A stretch of DNA of 64,000 nt from Nocardioides sp. 503 (lineage in GTDB: Bacteria > Actinomycetota > Actinomycetes > Propionibacteriales > Nocardioidaceae): the NCBI RefSeq assembly GCF_004522095.1, contig NZ_SPUI01000002.1:434001-498000 (forward strand), read 5' to 3'. The position numbers and the translations under genes are program-made. Positions 41,982 to 50,846 of the stretch are shown one piece after another. Positions within the stretch are counted from its first letter, which is position 1. Each line of letters opens with the position of its first letter. Under the pieces are notes generated by a model, which saw nothing but the letters and a program-made list of their open reading frames with translations, did not search any database and was not told the origin of the DNA.

Positions 41982-43381
41982 GCTCGCAGCCCGGCACCCG
42001 CGCCCTCGCCCAGGCGGCCCGCTCGGTCTTCTGGCTCGACGACCCCGGACGCCCCGAGGCCCTGCCGGCCCTGGCCGGGCGGGTGGAGGCGGACCTGGTC
42101 GTCGTCGGCGGCGGGTACGCCGGCCTGTGGACCGCGCTGCGCGCCGTCGAGCGCGACCCGGGTCGCTCGGTCGTCGTGCTGGAGGCAGGAGTCTGTGGGC
42201 AGGAGGCCAGCGGCCGCAACGGGGGCTTCGCCTCGGCCAGTCTCACCCACGGCTTCGCCAACGGCCTGGCGCGCTGGCCCGCGGAGCTCGCCACCCTCGA
42301 CCGGCTGGGCGCGCAGAACCTGCGCGACCTCGGCGAGACCGTCGCCCGGCACGGCATCGACTGCCACTGGGAGGAGACGGGTGAGCTCTCGGTGGCCTCC
42401 GCCCCGCACCAGCTCGCCGAGCTCGAGGAGCGAGCCGGGGCGATGACGGCCGCGGGCCACGAGGTCGCGCTGCTGGACCGGACCGCCGTACGGGAGCGGC
42501 TGGACTCGACGACGTACGTCGGCGGGCTGGCCGACCCCCACGGCACCGCGCTCGTGGAGCCGGCGCGGCTGGCGTGGGGGCTGCGCCGCGCGTGCCTGGA
42601 GCTGGGCGTGCGGATCTTCGAGGGCACCCGCGCGCTGGCGCTGGGCGACGCCGGCGCGGCGGTCGTGGTGACGACGCCCGCCGGATCGGTGCGTGGCGCG
42701 CAGGTGGCGCTGGCGACCAACGCGTTCCCCTCCCTGCTGCGGCGGCTGCGGCTGATGACCGTGCCGGTCTACGACCACGTGCTGATGAGCGAGCCGCTGT
42801 CGGCGGTGCAGCTCGCGTCGATCGGGTGGGCCGGGCGCGAGGGCGTCGGCGACTGCGCCAACCTGTTCCACTACTTCCGGCTCACGCGCGACGACCGGAT
42901 CCTGTGGGGCGGCTACGACGCGGTCTACCACTACGGCTCCCGCATCGCGCGCGAGCTCGAGCAGAGCGACCGCACGCACGCGCTGCTGGCCGCCCAGTTC
43001 TTCGAGGCCTTCCCGCAGCTGGAGGGGCTGGGCTTCACGCACCGCTGGGGCGGCGTGATCGACACCTGCACCCGCTTCACCGCGTTCTTCGGCACCGCGC
43101 GGGGCGGCCGGGTGGCCTACGGGCTGGGCTACACCGGGCTCGGCGTCGCGGCGACGCGCTTCGGCGCCGACGTCGTGCTGGACCTGCTCGGCGGCGAGGA
43201 GACCGAGCGGACGTCGCTGGAGATGGTGCGCCGGCGGCCGCTGCCGTTCCCGCCCGAGCCGGTGCGCTACGCGGGCGTCCAGCTGACCCGGTGGTCGCTG
43301 GAGCGGGCCGACCGTCACGATGGACGACGCAACCTGTGGCTCCGCGGGCTCGACGCGGCGGGGCTGGGATTCGACTCATGA
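41978..43381 (+). CDS. DAO-family FAD-dependent amine oxidoreductase, second copy
   Basis: 467 aa. FAD motif ADLVVVGGGYAGLWTALRA (about 38-56), GQEASGRNGGFASASLTHG, and C-terminal RVAYGLGYTGLGVAATRFGADV. It shares the motif order of the 461-aa enzyme at 35967, so the two are distant paralogs. Because it is coupled to the transporter, it probably oxidises the imported amine or its gamma-glutamyl form with release of ammonia or an aldehyde. Confidence 0.87.
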   Translation: MSSQPGTRALAQAARSVFWLDDPGRPEALPALAGRVEADLVVVGGGYAGLWTALRAVERDPGRSVVVLEAGVCGQEASGRNGGFASASLTHGFANGLARWPAELATLDRLGAQNLRDLGETVARHGIDCHWEETGELSVASAPHQLAELEERAGAMTAAGHEVALLDRTAVRERLDSTTYVGGLADPHGTALVEPARLAWGLRRACLELGVRIFEGTRALALGDAGAAVVVTTPAGSVRGAQVALATNAFPSLLRRLRLMTVPVYDHVLMSEPLSAVQLASIGWAGREGVGDCANLFHYFRLTRDDRILWGGYDAVYHYGSRIARELEQSDRTHALLAAQFFEAFPQLEGLGFTHRWGGVIDTCTRFTAFFGTARGGRVAYGLGYTGLGVAATRFGADVVLDLLGGEETERTSLEMVRRRPLPFPPEPVRYAGVQLTRWSLERADRHDGRRNLWLRGLDAAGLGFDS

Positions 43382-43392
43382 GGGAGACAGCG

Positions 43393-44889
43393 ATGGACGT
43401 GGTGACCCACTGGCGTGCTGGCGAGCGCTGGACCGGCTCCGGCGACAGGCTCGGCGACGTCTACGACCCCGCGACCGGGCAGGTCGCGCGCCAGGTGGCG
43501 CTGGCGTCGGCAGGCGACGTGGAGGCCGTGGTGTCCGTCGCGGCCGAGGCCGGACGCGAGTGGGCGGCGGCGTCGCTCTCACGCCGTACGGCGGTGCTGT
43601 TCTCCTTCCGCGAGGTGCTCGCGCGCCGCCGCTCCGAGGTCGCCGCGGCGATCACCGCCGAGCACGGCAAGGTCCTCGACGACGCGCTGGGGGAGGTGCA
43701 GCGCGGGCTGGAGGTCGTGGAGTTCGCCTGCGGCGCGCCGCACCTGCTCAAGGGCGGCTTCAGCGACGGCGTCTCCACCGGCGTCGACGTCTACTCGCTG
43801 CGGCAGCCGCTCGGCGTCGTCGGCGTCGTCTCGCCGTTCAACTTCCCGGCGATGGTGCCGCTGTGGTTCGTGCCGGTGGCGATCGCGTGCGGCAACGCCG
43901 TGGTGCTCAAGCCCTCCGAGAAGGACCCGTCGGCCTCTTTGCTGCTCGCGGAGATGTGGGCGGAGGCGGGGCTGCCCGCCGGCGTCTTCTCGGTGCTGCA
44001 GGGCGACAAGGTCGCGGTCGACGGGCTGCTCACGCACCCGGACGTGAAGGCGGTGTCCTTCGTCGGCTCGACGCCGGTCGCGCGCTACGTCTACGAGACC
44101 GGGACCGCCCACGGCAAGCGTGTGCAGGCCCTCGGCGGCGCCAAGAACCACATGGTCGTGCTGCCCGACGCGGACCTCGAGGCCGCCGCCGACGCGGCCG
44201 TCTCCGCCGGCTTCGGCTCGGCGGGGGAGCGCTGCATGGCGATCTCGGCGCTGGTCTGCGTCGACCCGGTGGCCGACGCGCTGGTGCCGCTCATCGCCTC
44301 CCGCATGGCCGCCCTGGTGACCGGCGACGGCCGCCGCGGCTGCGACATGGGCCCGCTGGTCACCGGCGAGCACCGCGCCAAGGTCACCTCCTACGTCGAG
44401 GCCGGCGTCGCCGCCGGGGCCTCGCTCGTGGTCGACGGTCGCGAGGTCGTGCCGACCGGCGAGCCGGGCGGGTTCTGGCTCGGCCCCACCCTCTTCGACC
44501 GGGTGGAGCCGGGGATGTCGGTCTACGACGAGGAGATCTTCGGGCCGGTGCTCTCGGTCGTGCGCGTGGCGACGTACGACGACGCGCTGGCGCTCGTCAA
44601 CGCCAACCTCTACGGCAACGGCACCGCGATCTTCACCCACGACGGCGGCGCCGCCCGGCGCTTCCAGCGCGAGGTGGAGGTCGGCATGGTCGGCATCAAC
44701 GTCCCGATCCCGGTGCCGATGGCCTACTACTCCTTCGGCGGCTGGAAGTCCTCGCTCTTCGGCGACACCCACGCCCACGGCACCGAGGGCGTGCACTTCT
44801 TCACCCGCGGCAAGGTCGTCACCTCGCGCTGGCCCTCACCCGACGCGCCGCGGGCCGGCGTCGACCTGGGGTTCCCGCAGCACGAGTAG
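43393..44889 (+). CDS. CoA-acylating-type aldehyde dehydrogenase (methylmalonate-semialdehyde dehydrogenase-like)
   Basis: 498 aa from the ATG at 43393, preferred because AGGGAG lies 6 nt upstream; an earlier ATG at 43378 overlaps the oxidase stop. ALDH fold: VVSPFNFPAMVPLW, VLKPSEKDPSASL, VSFVGSTPVARYVYE, QALGGAKNHMVVLPDAD and catalytic Cys in GSAGERCMAIS. The GAKNH motif in place of LGGK and the ERCMA box are typical of MmsA. In this operon it should oxidise the aldehyde left after deamination, perhaps to an acyl-CoA. Confidence 0.9.
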   Translation: MDVVTHWRAGERWTGSGDRLGDVYDPATGQVARQVALASAGDVEAVVSVAAEAGREWAAASLSRRTAVLFSFREVLARRRSEVAAAITAEHGKVLDDALGEVQRGLEVVEFACGAPHLLKGGFSDGVSTGVDVYSLRQPLGVVGVVSPFNFPAMVPLWFVPVAIACGNAVVLKPSEKDPSASLLLAEMWAEAGLPAGVFSVLQGDKVAVDGLLTHPDVKAVSFVGSTPVARYVYETGTAHGKRVQALGGAKNHMVVLPDADLEAAADAAVSAGFGSAGERCMAISALVCVDPVADALVPLIASRMAALVTGDGRRGCDMGPLVTGEHRAKVTSYVEAGVAAGASLVVDGREVVPTGEPGGFWLGPTLFDRVEPGMSVYDEEIFGPVLSVVRVATYDDALALVNANLYGNGTAIFTHDGGAARRFQREVEVGMVGINVPIPVPMAYYSFGGWKSSLFGDTHAHGTEGVHFFTRGKVVTSRWPSPDAPRAGVDLGFPQHE

Positions 44890-44894
44890 GGGGC

Positions 44895-46283
44895 TCAGAG
44901 CAGCGTGTACGCCTTGTCGAGCACGACGCGCAGGATCTGCTCCATCTCGTCGAAGTGCGACTGGTCGGCGATGAGCGGGGGAGCGAGCTGGACGACCGGG
45001 TCGCCGCGGTCGTCGGCGCGGCAGTAGAGGCCCTCGGCGTAGAGCGTCTTGGAGACGAAGCCGAACAGCAGGCGCTCGCACTCCTCGGCGGTGAAGGTCT
45101 CCTTGGTGTCCTTGTCCTTGACCAGCTCGATGCCGTAGAAGTACCCGTCACCGCGCACGTCGCCCACGATCGGCAGGTCCTTGAGGCGCTCCAGGGTCGC
45201 GCGGAAGCTCGGCTCGTTGGTGCGGACGTGCTCGAGGATGTTCTCCTCCTCGAAGAGCTCGAGGTTGCGCAGACCGACCGCGGTGGAGACCGGGTGGCCG
45301 CCGAAGGTGTAGCCGTGGGCGAACATCGCGCCGGGCTCCAGGAAGGGCTCCATCAGCTTCTCCGAGGCGATCATCGCGCCGAGCGGTGCGTAGCCGGAGG
45401 TGAGGCCCTTGGCGCAGGTGATCATGTCGGGCTGGTAGCCATAGCGCTCCGAGCCGAACATGTGGCCCAGCCGCCCGAAGGCGCAGATGACCTCGTCGGA
45501 GACCAGGAGGACGTCGTACTCGTCGCAGATCTCGCGGACGCGCTGGAAGTAGCCCGGGGGCGGCGGGAAGCAGCCGCCGGCGTTCTGCACGGGCTCGAGG
45601 AAGACGGCCGCGACGGTGTCGGGGCCCTCGGCCTCGATGGCCACGGCGATCTGGTCGGCCGCCCACCGGCCGAAGGCCTCGGGGTCGCTGCCGTCGAGGA
45701 AGCCGCCGGTGATCTCGTCGGCGCGGTAGGAGTTGGTGTTGGGCACCCGGAACGTCGAGGGCACCAGCGGCTCGAACTGCTGCTTGAGCAGGGGGAGCCC
45801 GGTGATGGACAGCGCGCCCTGGGTGGTGCCGTGGTAGGCGATCGAGCGGCTGACCACCTTGTGCTTCATGGGCTTGCCGGTGAGCTTGAAGTAGTTCTTG
45901 GCGAGCTTCCACGCGGTCTCGACGGCCTCGCCGCCGCCGCTGGTGAAGAACACGCGGTTGAGGTCGCCCGGGGCGTAGGACGCCACCTTGTCGGCCAGCT
46001 CGATGGCGCTGGGGTGCGCGTAGGACCACAGCGGCATGAACGCGAGCTCCTGGGCCTGCTTGGCAGCGGCCTCCGCCAGCTCCGTGCGGCCGTGGCCCAG
46101 CTGCGAGACGAACAGGCCGGCCAGCGCGTCGAGGTAGCGCTTGCCGTTGCTGTCCCAGATGTAGGCGCCCTCACCGCGCACGATCACCGGGACGTCCGCC
46201 TCGGCGTAGGACCCGTGCCGGGTGAAGTGCATCCACAGGTGGTCCTTGGCCGCGCGCTGCAGCTGCTCGTTGTCCATGCTCAT
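44895..46283 (-). CDS. Class III omega-aminotransferase (putrescine/beta-alanine type)
   Basis: 462 aa; the ATG giving MSMDNEQLQ is chosen because no start further up has support. PLP enzyme: FFTSGGGEAVETAWKLAKNY, AYHGTTQGALS, FLEPVQNAGG, DVLLVSDEVICAFGRLG, and the PLP lysine in TCAKGLTSGYAPLGA. Moves an amino group from a diamine or omega-amino acid to pyruvate or a keto acid. Convergent with the MmsA-like gene, with 5 nt between the stops. No ribosome site is visible; a TACGCG stands 12 nt upstream. Confidence 0.9.
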   Translation of the reverse strand: MSMDNEQLQRAAKDHLWMHFTRHGSYAEADVPVIVRGEGAYIWDSNGKRYLDALAGLFVSQLGHGRTELAEAAAKQAQELAFMPLWSYAHPSAIELADKVASYAPGDLNRVFFTSGGGEAVETAWKLAKNYFKLTGKPMKHKVVSRSIAYHGTTQGALSITGLPLLKQQFEPLVPSTFRVPNTNSYRADEITGGFLDGSDPEAFGRWAADQIAVAIEAEGPDTVAAVFLEPVQNAGGCFPPPPGYFQRVREICDEYDVLLVSDEVICAFGRLGHMFGSERYGYQPDMITCAKGLTSGYAPLGAMIASEKLMEPFLEPGAMFAHGYTFGGHPVSTAVGLRNLELFEEENILEHVRTNEPSFRATLERLKDLPIVGDVRGDGYFYGIELVKDKDTKETFTAEECERLLFGFVSKTLYAEGLYCRADDRGDPVVQLAPPLIADQSHFDEMEQILRVVLDKAYTLL

Positions 46284-46348
46284 GTGACCATGGTGCGCGT
46301 ACGGAGCGCCAGGAGCAAGCGGATCCGGGGTCAGGTGCCCCATTTTCG

Positions 46349-46359
46349 ACGGAATCCGT
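46349..46359. promoter_or_regulatory. Possible operator ACGGAATCCGT
   Basis: A perfect 11-bp palindrome (ACGGA-A-TCCGT) between the divergent aminotransferase and amidohydrolase genes. A near copy (ACGAAATCCGT) precedes the aminobutyraldehyde dehydrogenase gene at 48024. A site for the nearby Lrp-type regulator is a reasonable guess. Confidence 0.4.
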
Positions 46360-46384
46360 TGCCCTGGGGTCCGGAGCGGCCTGC

Positions 46385-46390
46385 TAGACA
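46385..46390 (+). promoter_or_regulatory. -10-like element of the YtcJ-like amidohydrolase gene
   Basis: TAGACA, 6 nt before the ATG at 46397; final base A instead of T. No ribosome site. Confidence 0.45.
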
Positions 46391-46396
46391 TGCCGC

Positions 46397-48019
46397 ATGA
46401 CGACGACGGTCCTGCACGGCGGCGCCCTCTTCACCGGCGCCGGGTACGCCGGTCGCGGCGCCGTCGTGGTGCGGGACGGCCGGATCGCGCAGGTGGTCCT
46501 CGGCGAGGACGTTCCGGACGTCCCCGGCGCCGCGCGGGTCGACCTCGCGGGCGGGCTGCTGGCGCCCGGGTTCGTCGACGCCCACGTGCACGCCGTCCAG
46601 GGCGGGCTGGAGCGGATCCGCTGCGACCTCTCCGGGCTGGAGGACCGCGAGGCCTACCTCGACCACATCGCCGGCTACGCCCGCGAGCACCCCGATCTGC
46701 CCTGGATCCTCGGCGGCGGCTGGTCGATGTCGGCCTTCCCCGGGGGCAACCCGACCGCGGCCGACCTGGACCGGGTCGTGCCCGACCGGCCGGTGTTCCT
46801 GCCCAACCGCGACCACCACGGCGCCTGGGTCAACACCCGGGCGCTCGAGCTGGCGGGCATCGACGCGGCGACGCCCGACCCGCCCCACGGTCGCTTCGAG
46901 CGCGACTCCGACGGTCGTCCCACGGGCACGCTCCACGAGGGCGCCATGCACGCGGTGGCGCAGCACGCCCCGGCCACGAGCGAGGAGGAGTACTACCGCG
47001 CGCTGCTCGCGGGCCAGTCCTACCTCCACTCCCTGGGCGTCACCGGCTGGCAGGACGCGATCGTCGGCTCCTACGCCGGCATGGACGACCCGGGGCCCAC
47101 CTACCTGCGCGCCGCGCAGCGCGGTGACCTGACGGCTCACGTCGTCGGCGCGCTGTGGTGGGACCGCGAGCGCGGCGAGGAGCAGGTGGCCGAGCTGGTC
47201 GCCCGGCGCGAGGCCTACACCCACGGCCGCTTCCGCGCCACCAGCGTCAAGGTCATGCAGGACGGTGTCGCCGAGAACGGCACTGCCGCGCTGCTCGCGC
47301 CGTACCTCGACCGCTGCGGGCACGCCACCGCCAACACCGGCCACTCCTTCGTCGACCCCGCCGCGCTGCGCCGCCACGTCGCCCGGCTCGACGCGGAGGG
47401 CTTCCAGGTCCACGTCCACGGCATCGGCGACCGCGGCGTCCGCGAGGCCCTCGACGCCTTCGAGGGGCTCGACGCCTCCCGCGACCTGCGCCACCAGGTC
47501 GCCCACCTCCAGCTCGTGCACCCCGACGACGTGCCGCGCTTCGGCCGGCTCGGCGTGGCCGCCAACATCCAGGCGCTCTGGGCCTGCCTCGACGAGCAGA
47601 TGGTCGAGCTGACGCTGCCGTTCCTCGGCGAGGAGCGCGCGGGGTGGCAGTACCCCTTCGGCGACCTGCACCGCGCCGGAGCCCGCCTGGTCGCCGGCAG
47701 CGACTGGCCGGTGAGCACCCCCGACCCGGTCCAGGCCATCCACACGGCCGTCACCCGCACGGCGTACGGCGAGAGCGGGCGTGCCGGCGAGGAGCCGTTC
47801 CTGCCCGAGCAGGCGCTCGACCTCGCGACGGCGTTCGCGGCCTCCACGTCCGGCAGCGCCTGGGTGAACCACCGCGACGACGCGGGTCGCCTCGCCCCTG
47901 GCGCCGTGGCCGACCTGGTGGTGCTCGACCACGACCCCTTCGCCGGGCCGCCGGACGCGATCGGCGCCGCGCGCGTCGTGTCCACGTGGGTCGACGGAAC
48001 CCCCGTCTACGAGGCCTGA
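46397..48019 (+). CDS. YtcJ-like amidohydrolase family protein
   Basis: 540 aa. LLAPGFVDAHVHAVQGG holds the HxH metal pair (about 60), HVHGIGDRGVREALDAFE and LQLVHPDD give further ligands, and VAGSDWPVSTPDPVQAI the catalytic Asp. C-terminal APGAVADLVVLDHDPF. Members cleave exocyclic amide or related bonds. Its place in the polyamine island hints at an acylated amine substrate; this is inference only. Divergent from the aminotransferase. Confidence 0.87.
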   Translation: MTTTVLHGGALFTGAGYAGRGAVVVRDGRIAQVVLGEDVPDVPGAARVDLAGGLLAPGFVDAHVHAVQGGLERIRCDLSGLEDREAYLDHIAGYAREHPDLPWILGGGWSMSAFPGGNPTAADLDRVVPDRPVFLPNRDHHGAWVNTRALELAGIDAATPDPPHGRFERDSDGRPTGTLHEGAMHAVAQHAPATSEEEYYRALLAGQSYLHSLGVTGWQDAIVGSYAGMDDPGPTYLRAAQRGDLTAHVVGALWWDRERGEEQVAELVARREAYTHGRFRATSVKVMQDGVAENGTAALLAPYLDRCGHATANTGHSFVDPAALRRHVARLDAEGFQVHVHGIGDRGVREALDAFEGLDASRDLRHQVAHLQLVHPDDVPRFGRLGVAANIQALWACLDEQMVELTLPFLGEERAGWQYPFGDLHRAGARLVAGSDWPVSTPDPVQAIHTAVTRTAYGESGRAGEEPFLPEQALDLATAFAASTSGSAWVNHRDDAGRLAPGAVADLVVLDHDPFAGPPDAIGAARVVSTWVDGTPVYEA

Positions 48020-48023
48020 GCCG

Positions 48024-48034
48024 ACGAAATCCGT
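48024..48034. promoter_or_regulatory. Possible operator ACGAAATCCGT
   Basis: 10 of 11 bases match the palindrome at 46349. A second dyad, ACAGA-N9-TCTGT (48056-48074), lies just before the -10 of the following gene. Confidence 0.35.
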
Positions 48035-48077
48035 GGGAAGAGGCGCCGTGCCCCTACAGATTCCGTTGTTCTGTCAC

Positions 48078-48083
48078 TAGGCT
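48078..48083 (+). promoter_or_regulatory. -10 element of the aminobutyraldehyde dehydrogenase gene
   Basis: TAGGCT, 6 nt before the ATG at 48090; no ribosome site. Confidence 0.55.
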
Positions 48084-48089
48084 CCCGGC

Positions 48090-49526
48090 ATGGCCGACCT
48101 GTCCTTCCGCAATGTCATCAACGGTGAGCTCGTCGACAGCGTGTCGGGGGAGAGCTACGACATCGTCGACCCGACGACCGGGGAGGTCTACGCGCAGGCG
48201 CCCCGCTCGGGCGCCGAGGACGTCGACCGCGCGTACGCCGCCGCGGCCGACGCGTTCGCGGGCTGGGGCGGCGCGACCCCGCAGGACCGCTCCAACGCGC
48301 TGCTGAAGATCGCCACGGCGATCGAGGAGCGCGTCGAGGAGATCAACGCCGTCGAGTGCAAGGACACCGGCAAGCCGCTGGGGCTGACCATGGACGAGGA
48401 GATGCCCTACGCCTCGGACCACTTCAAGTTCTTCGCCGGCGCCGCGCGCGTCCTCGAGGGCCGCTCGGCCGGCGAGTACATGGCCGACCACACCTCCTGG
48501 GTACGCCGCGAGCCGGTGGGCGTCGTCGGCCAGGTCACGCCCTGGAACTACCCGCTGCTGATGATGATCTGGAAGATCGCCCCGGCCCTCGCCGGCGGCA
48601 ACACGATCGTCCTCAAGCCCAGCGACACGACGCCCGCCAGCTCGACGCTGCTGGCCGAGCTGGCCCAGGAGTTCCTGCCGCCCGGCGTGCTCAACGTCGT
48701 CTGCGGCGACCGCGACACCGGCCGCCTGCTCGTCGAGCACAAGACCGCGCAGATGGTCGCGATCACCGGCTCGGTGCGTGCCGGCATGGAGGTCGCCACC
48801 TCCGCGGCCCGCGACCTCAAGCGCGTCCACCTGGAGCTCGGCGGCAAGGCGCCGTGCATCGTCTTCGACGACGCCGACGTCGCCAAGGCCGCCGAGGGGA
48901 TCGCCGGCGCCGGGCTCTTCAACGGCGGCCAGGACTGCACCGCCGCCACCCGGGTGCTCGTGGCGCCGGGCATCCACGACGAGTTCGTCGCCGCGCTGAC
49001 CGAGGCCGCCCGCGGCATGAAGACCGGGATGCCCGACGCCGAGGACACCTACTACGGCCCGCTCAACAACGCCGACCAGCTCTCCCGCGTCACCGGCATG
49101 GTCGACCGCCTGCCCGACCACGCGACCCTGCAGACCGGCGGCGCCCGTCAGGGCAGCGCGGGCTACTTCTACGAGCCCACCGTCGTGTCGGGCCTGCGGC
49201 AGGACGACGAGCAGATCCAGTCCGAGATCTTCGGCCCGGTCATGACCGTGCAGAAGTTCACCGACGAGGCCGAGGCGCTGCGCTGGGCCAACGGCGTGGA
49301 GTACGGCCTGTCCTCCAGCGTCTGGACCCGCGACCACGCCCGCGCCATGCGGATGTCCAAGGGCCTCGACTTCGGCGTCGTCTGGATCAACACCCACATC
49401 CCCTTCATCTCCGAGATGCCCCACGGCGGCTTCAAGCACTCCGGCTACGGCAAGGACCTCTCCATGTACGGGCTCGAGGACTACACCCGCATCAAGCACG
49501 TGATGTCCTACATCGGTCAGGACTGA
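48090..49526 (+). CDS. patD: Gamma-aminobutyraldehyde dehydrogenase (PatD-like)
   Basis: 478 aa. ALDH marks: GQVTPWNYPLLMMIWKIAPALAGGN, VLKPSDTTPASS, ITGSVRAGMEVA, HLELGGKAPCIV with the Glu base, and catalytic Cys in NGGQDCTAATR. C-terminal MPHGGFKHSGYGKDLSMYGLEDYTRIKH is typical of the aminobutyraldehyde/betaine aldehyde group. It would turn 4-aminobutanal from putrescine into GABA using NAD. The next gene starts 1 nt after its stop. Confidence 0.9.
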   Translation: MADLSFRNVINGELVDSVSGESYDIVDPTTGEVYAQAPRSGAEDVDRAYAAAADAFAGWGGATPQDRSNALLKIATAIEERVEEINAVECKDTGKPLGLTMDEEMPYASDHFKFFAGAARVLEGRSAGEYMADHTSWVRREPVGVVGQVTPWNYPLLMMIWKIAPALAGGNTIVLKPSDTTPASSTLLAELAQEFLPPGVLNVVCGDRDTGRLLVEHKTAQMVAITGSVRAGMEVATSAARDLKRVHLELGGKAPCIVFDDADVAKAAEGIAGAGLFNGGQDCTAATRVLVAPGIHDEFVAALTEAARGMKTGMPDAEDTYYGPLNNADQLSRVTGMVDRLPDHATLQTGGARQGSAGYFYEPTVVSGLRQDDEQIQSEIFGPVMTVQKFTDEAEALRWANGVEYGLSSSVWTRDHARAMRMSKGLDFGVVWINTHIPFISEMPHGGFKHSGYGKDLSMYGLEDYTRIKHVMSYIGQD

Positions 49527-49527
49527 C

Positions 49528-50751
49528 GTGCGTATCCTCCTGGTCGGCGCCGGCGGCGTCGGGGCGGCATTCACCGCCATCGCCGCCCGGCGCGACTTCT
49601 TCGAGACGATCGTCGTCGCCGACTACGACGAGGTGAAGGCCCAGCGGACCGCCGCGACCGACAGCCGCTACGTCGCCGCGCGGGTCGACGCCTCGGAGGC
49701 GGCCTCGGTCACGGCGCTGTGCCGCGAGCACCGCATCACCCACGTGATGAACGCCGTCGACCCGGTCTTCGACATGCCGGTCTTCGAGGGCGCCTTCGAG
49801 GCCGGCGCCGACTACCTCGACATGGCGATGTCGCTGTCGAGGCCGCACCCCGAGGCGCCGTACGAGCAGTGCGGCGTCAAGCTCGGCGACGAGCAGTTCG
49901 CCGTCGCCGACACCTGGGAGCAGGCCGGTCGCCTGGCGCTGGTGGGCATCGGCGTCGAGCCGGGGCTCTCCGACGTCTTCGCGAGGTACGCCGCCGACCA
50001 CCTGTTCAGCGAGATCGACGAGCTCGGCACCCGCGACGGCGCCAACCTGGTCGTCACCGACGACGAGGGCAACGAGGTCTTCGCGCCGTCGTTCTCGATG
50101 TGGACCACGATCGAGGAGTGCCTCAACCCGCCGGTGATCTGGGCCGGCGACGGCAAGGGCGGCGGCGACTGGCACACGACCGCGCCGTTCAGCGAGCCGG
50201 AGGTCTTCGACTTCCCCGAGGGCATCGGGCCCGTCGAGTGCGTCAACGTGGAGCACGAGGAGGTGCTCCTGATGCCGCGCTGGGTCGACTGCAAGCGGGC
50301 GACGTTCAAGTACGGCCTGGGCGAGCCGTTCATCAACATCCTCAAGGTCCTGCACACCCTCGGCCTCGACAGCACCGAGAAGGTCCGCGTCAAGGGGGTC
50401 GAGGTCAGCCCGCGCGACGTGGTCGCCGCGGTGCTGCCCGACCCCGCGACCGTGGGTCCGCGGATGAAGGGCAAGACCTGCGCGGGCCTGTGGGTGACCG
50501 GCAAGGGCAAGGACGGGCAGCCCCGGTCGACGTACCTCTACCACGTGGTCGACAACGAGGACACGATGCGCGACTACGGCCACCAGTGCGTGGTCTGGCA
50601 GACCGCGATCAACCCCGTGGTCGCCCTCGAGCTGCTCGCCACCGGTGTCTGGAGCGGCGCGGGCGTGCGCGGCCCGGAGTCGTTCGACGCGGTGCCGTTC
50701 CTCGACCTGCTCACCGACTACGGCAGCCCGTGGGGGATCAAGGAGCTCTGA
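49528..50751 (+). CDS. Saccharopine dehydrogenase family oxidoreductase
   Basis: 407 aa, GTG start. Rossmann N-terminus RILLVGAGGVGAAFTAIA with the GxGGxG loop, then ITHVMNAVDPVFDMPVFEGAFEAGADYLD and GIGVEPGLSDVFARYAADHL, all typical of the saccharopine/carboxynorspermidine dehydrogenase group. One nucleotide from patD, so its substrate should be an amine-aldehyde condensation product: candidates are a homospermidine-like or saccharopine-like Schiff base. No direct evidence for either. Confidence 0.87.
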   Translation: MRILLVGAGGVGAAFTAIAARRDFFETIVVADYDEVKAQRTAATDSRYVAARVDASEAASVTALCREHRITHVMNAVDPVFDMPVFEGAFEAGADYLDMAMSLSRPHPEAPYEQCGVKLGDEQFAVADTWEQAGRLALVGIGVEPGLSDVFARYAADHLFSEIDELGTRDGANLVVTDDEGNEVFAPSFSMWTTIEECLNPPVIWAGDGKGGGDWHTTAPFSEPEVFDFPEGIGPVECVNVEHEEVLLMPRWVDCKRATFKYGLGEPFINILKVLHTLGLDSTEKVRVKGVEVSPRDVVAAVLPDPATVGPRMKGKTCAGLWVTGKGKDGQPRSTYLYHVVDNEDTMRDYGHQCVVWQTAINPVVALELLATGVWSGAGVRGPESFDAVPFLDLLTDYGSPWGIKEL

Positions 50752-50752
50752 G

Positions 50753-50792
50753 CCGCGGCGAGGCTGTCGCGCCGGACAGGCGACCGCCGCGG
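50753..50792 (+). terminator. Terminator-like structure after the patD unit
   Basis: CCGCGGC (50753-50759) pairs with GCCGCGG (50786-50792), and TGTC/GACA form an inner stem. It begins right after the stop at 50751 and ends 43 nt before the next promoter. Confidence 0.45.
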
Positions 50793-50834
50793 GATTCGTC
50801 CGGCCGGCCCGAGCGAGGGGCTCGGCGGCGCACC

Positions 50835-50840
50835 TAGGTT
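50835..50840 (+). promoter_or_regulatory. -10 element of the D-aminoacylase-like gene
   Basis: TAGGTT, 6 nt before the ATG at 50847; no ribosome site (GGTGGG is too close). Confidence 0.5.
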
Positions 50841-50846
50841 GGTGGG

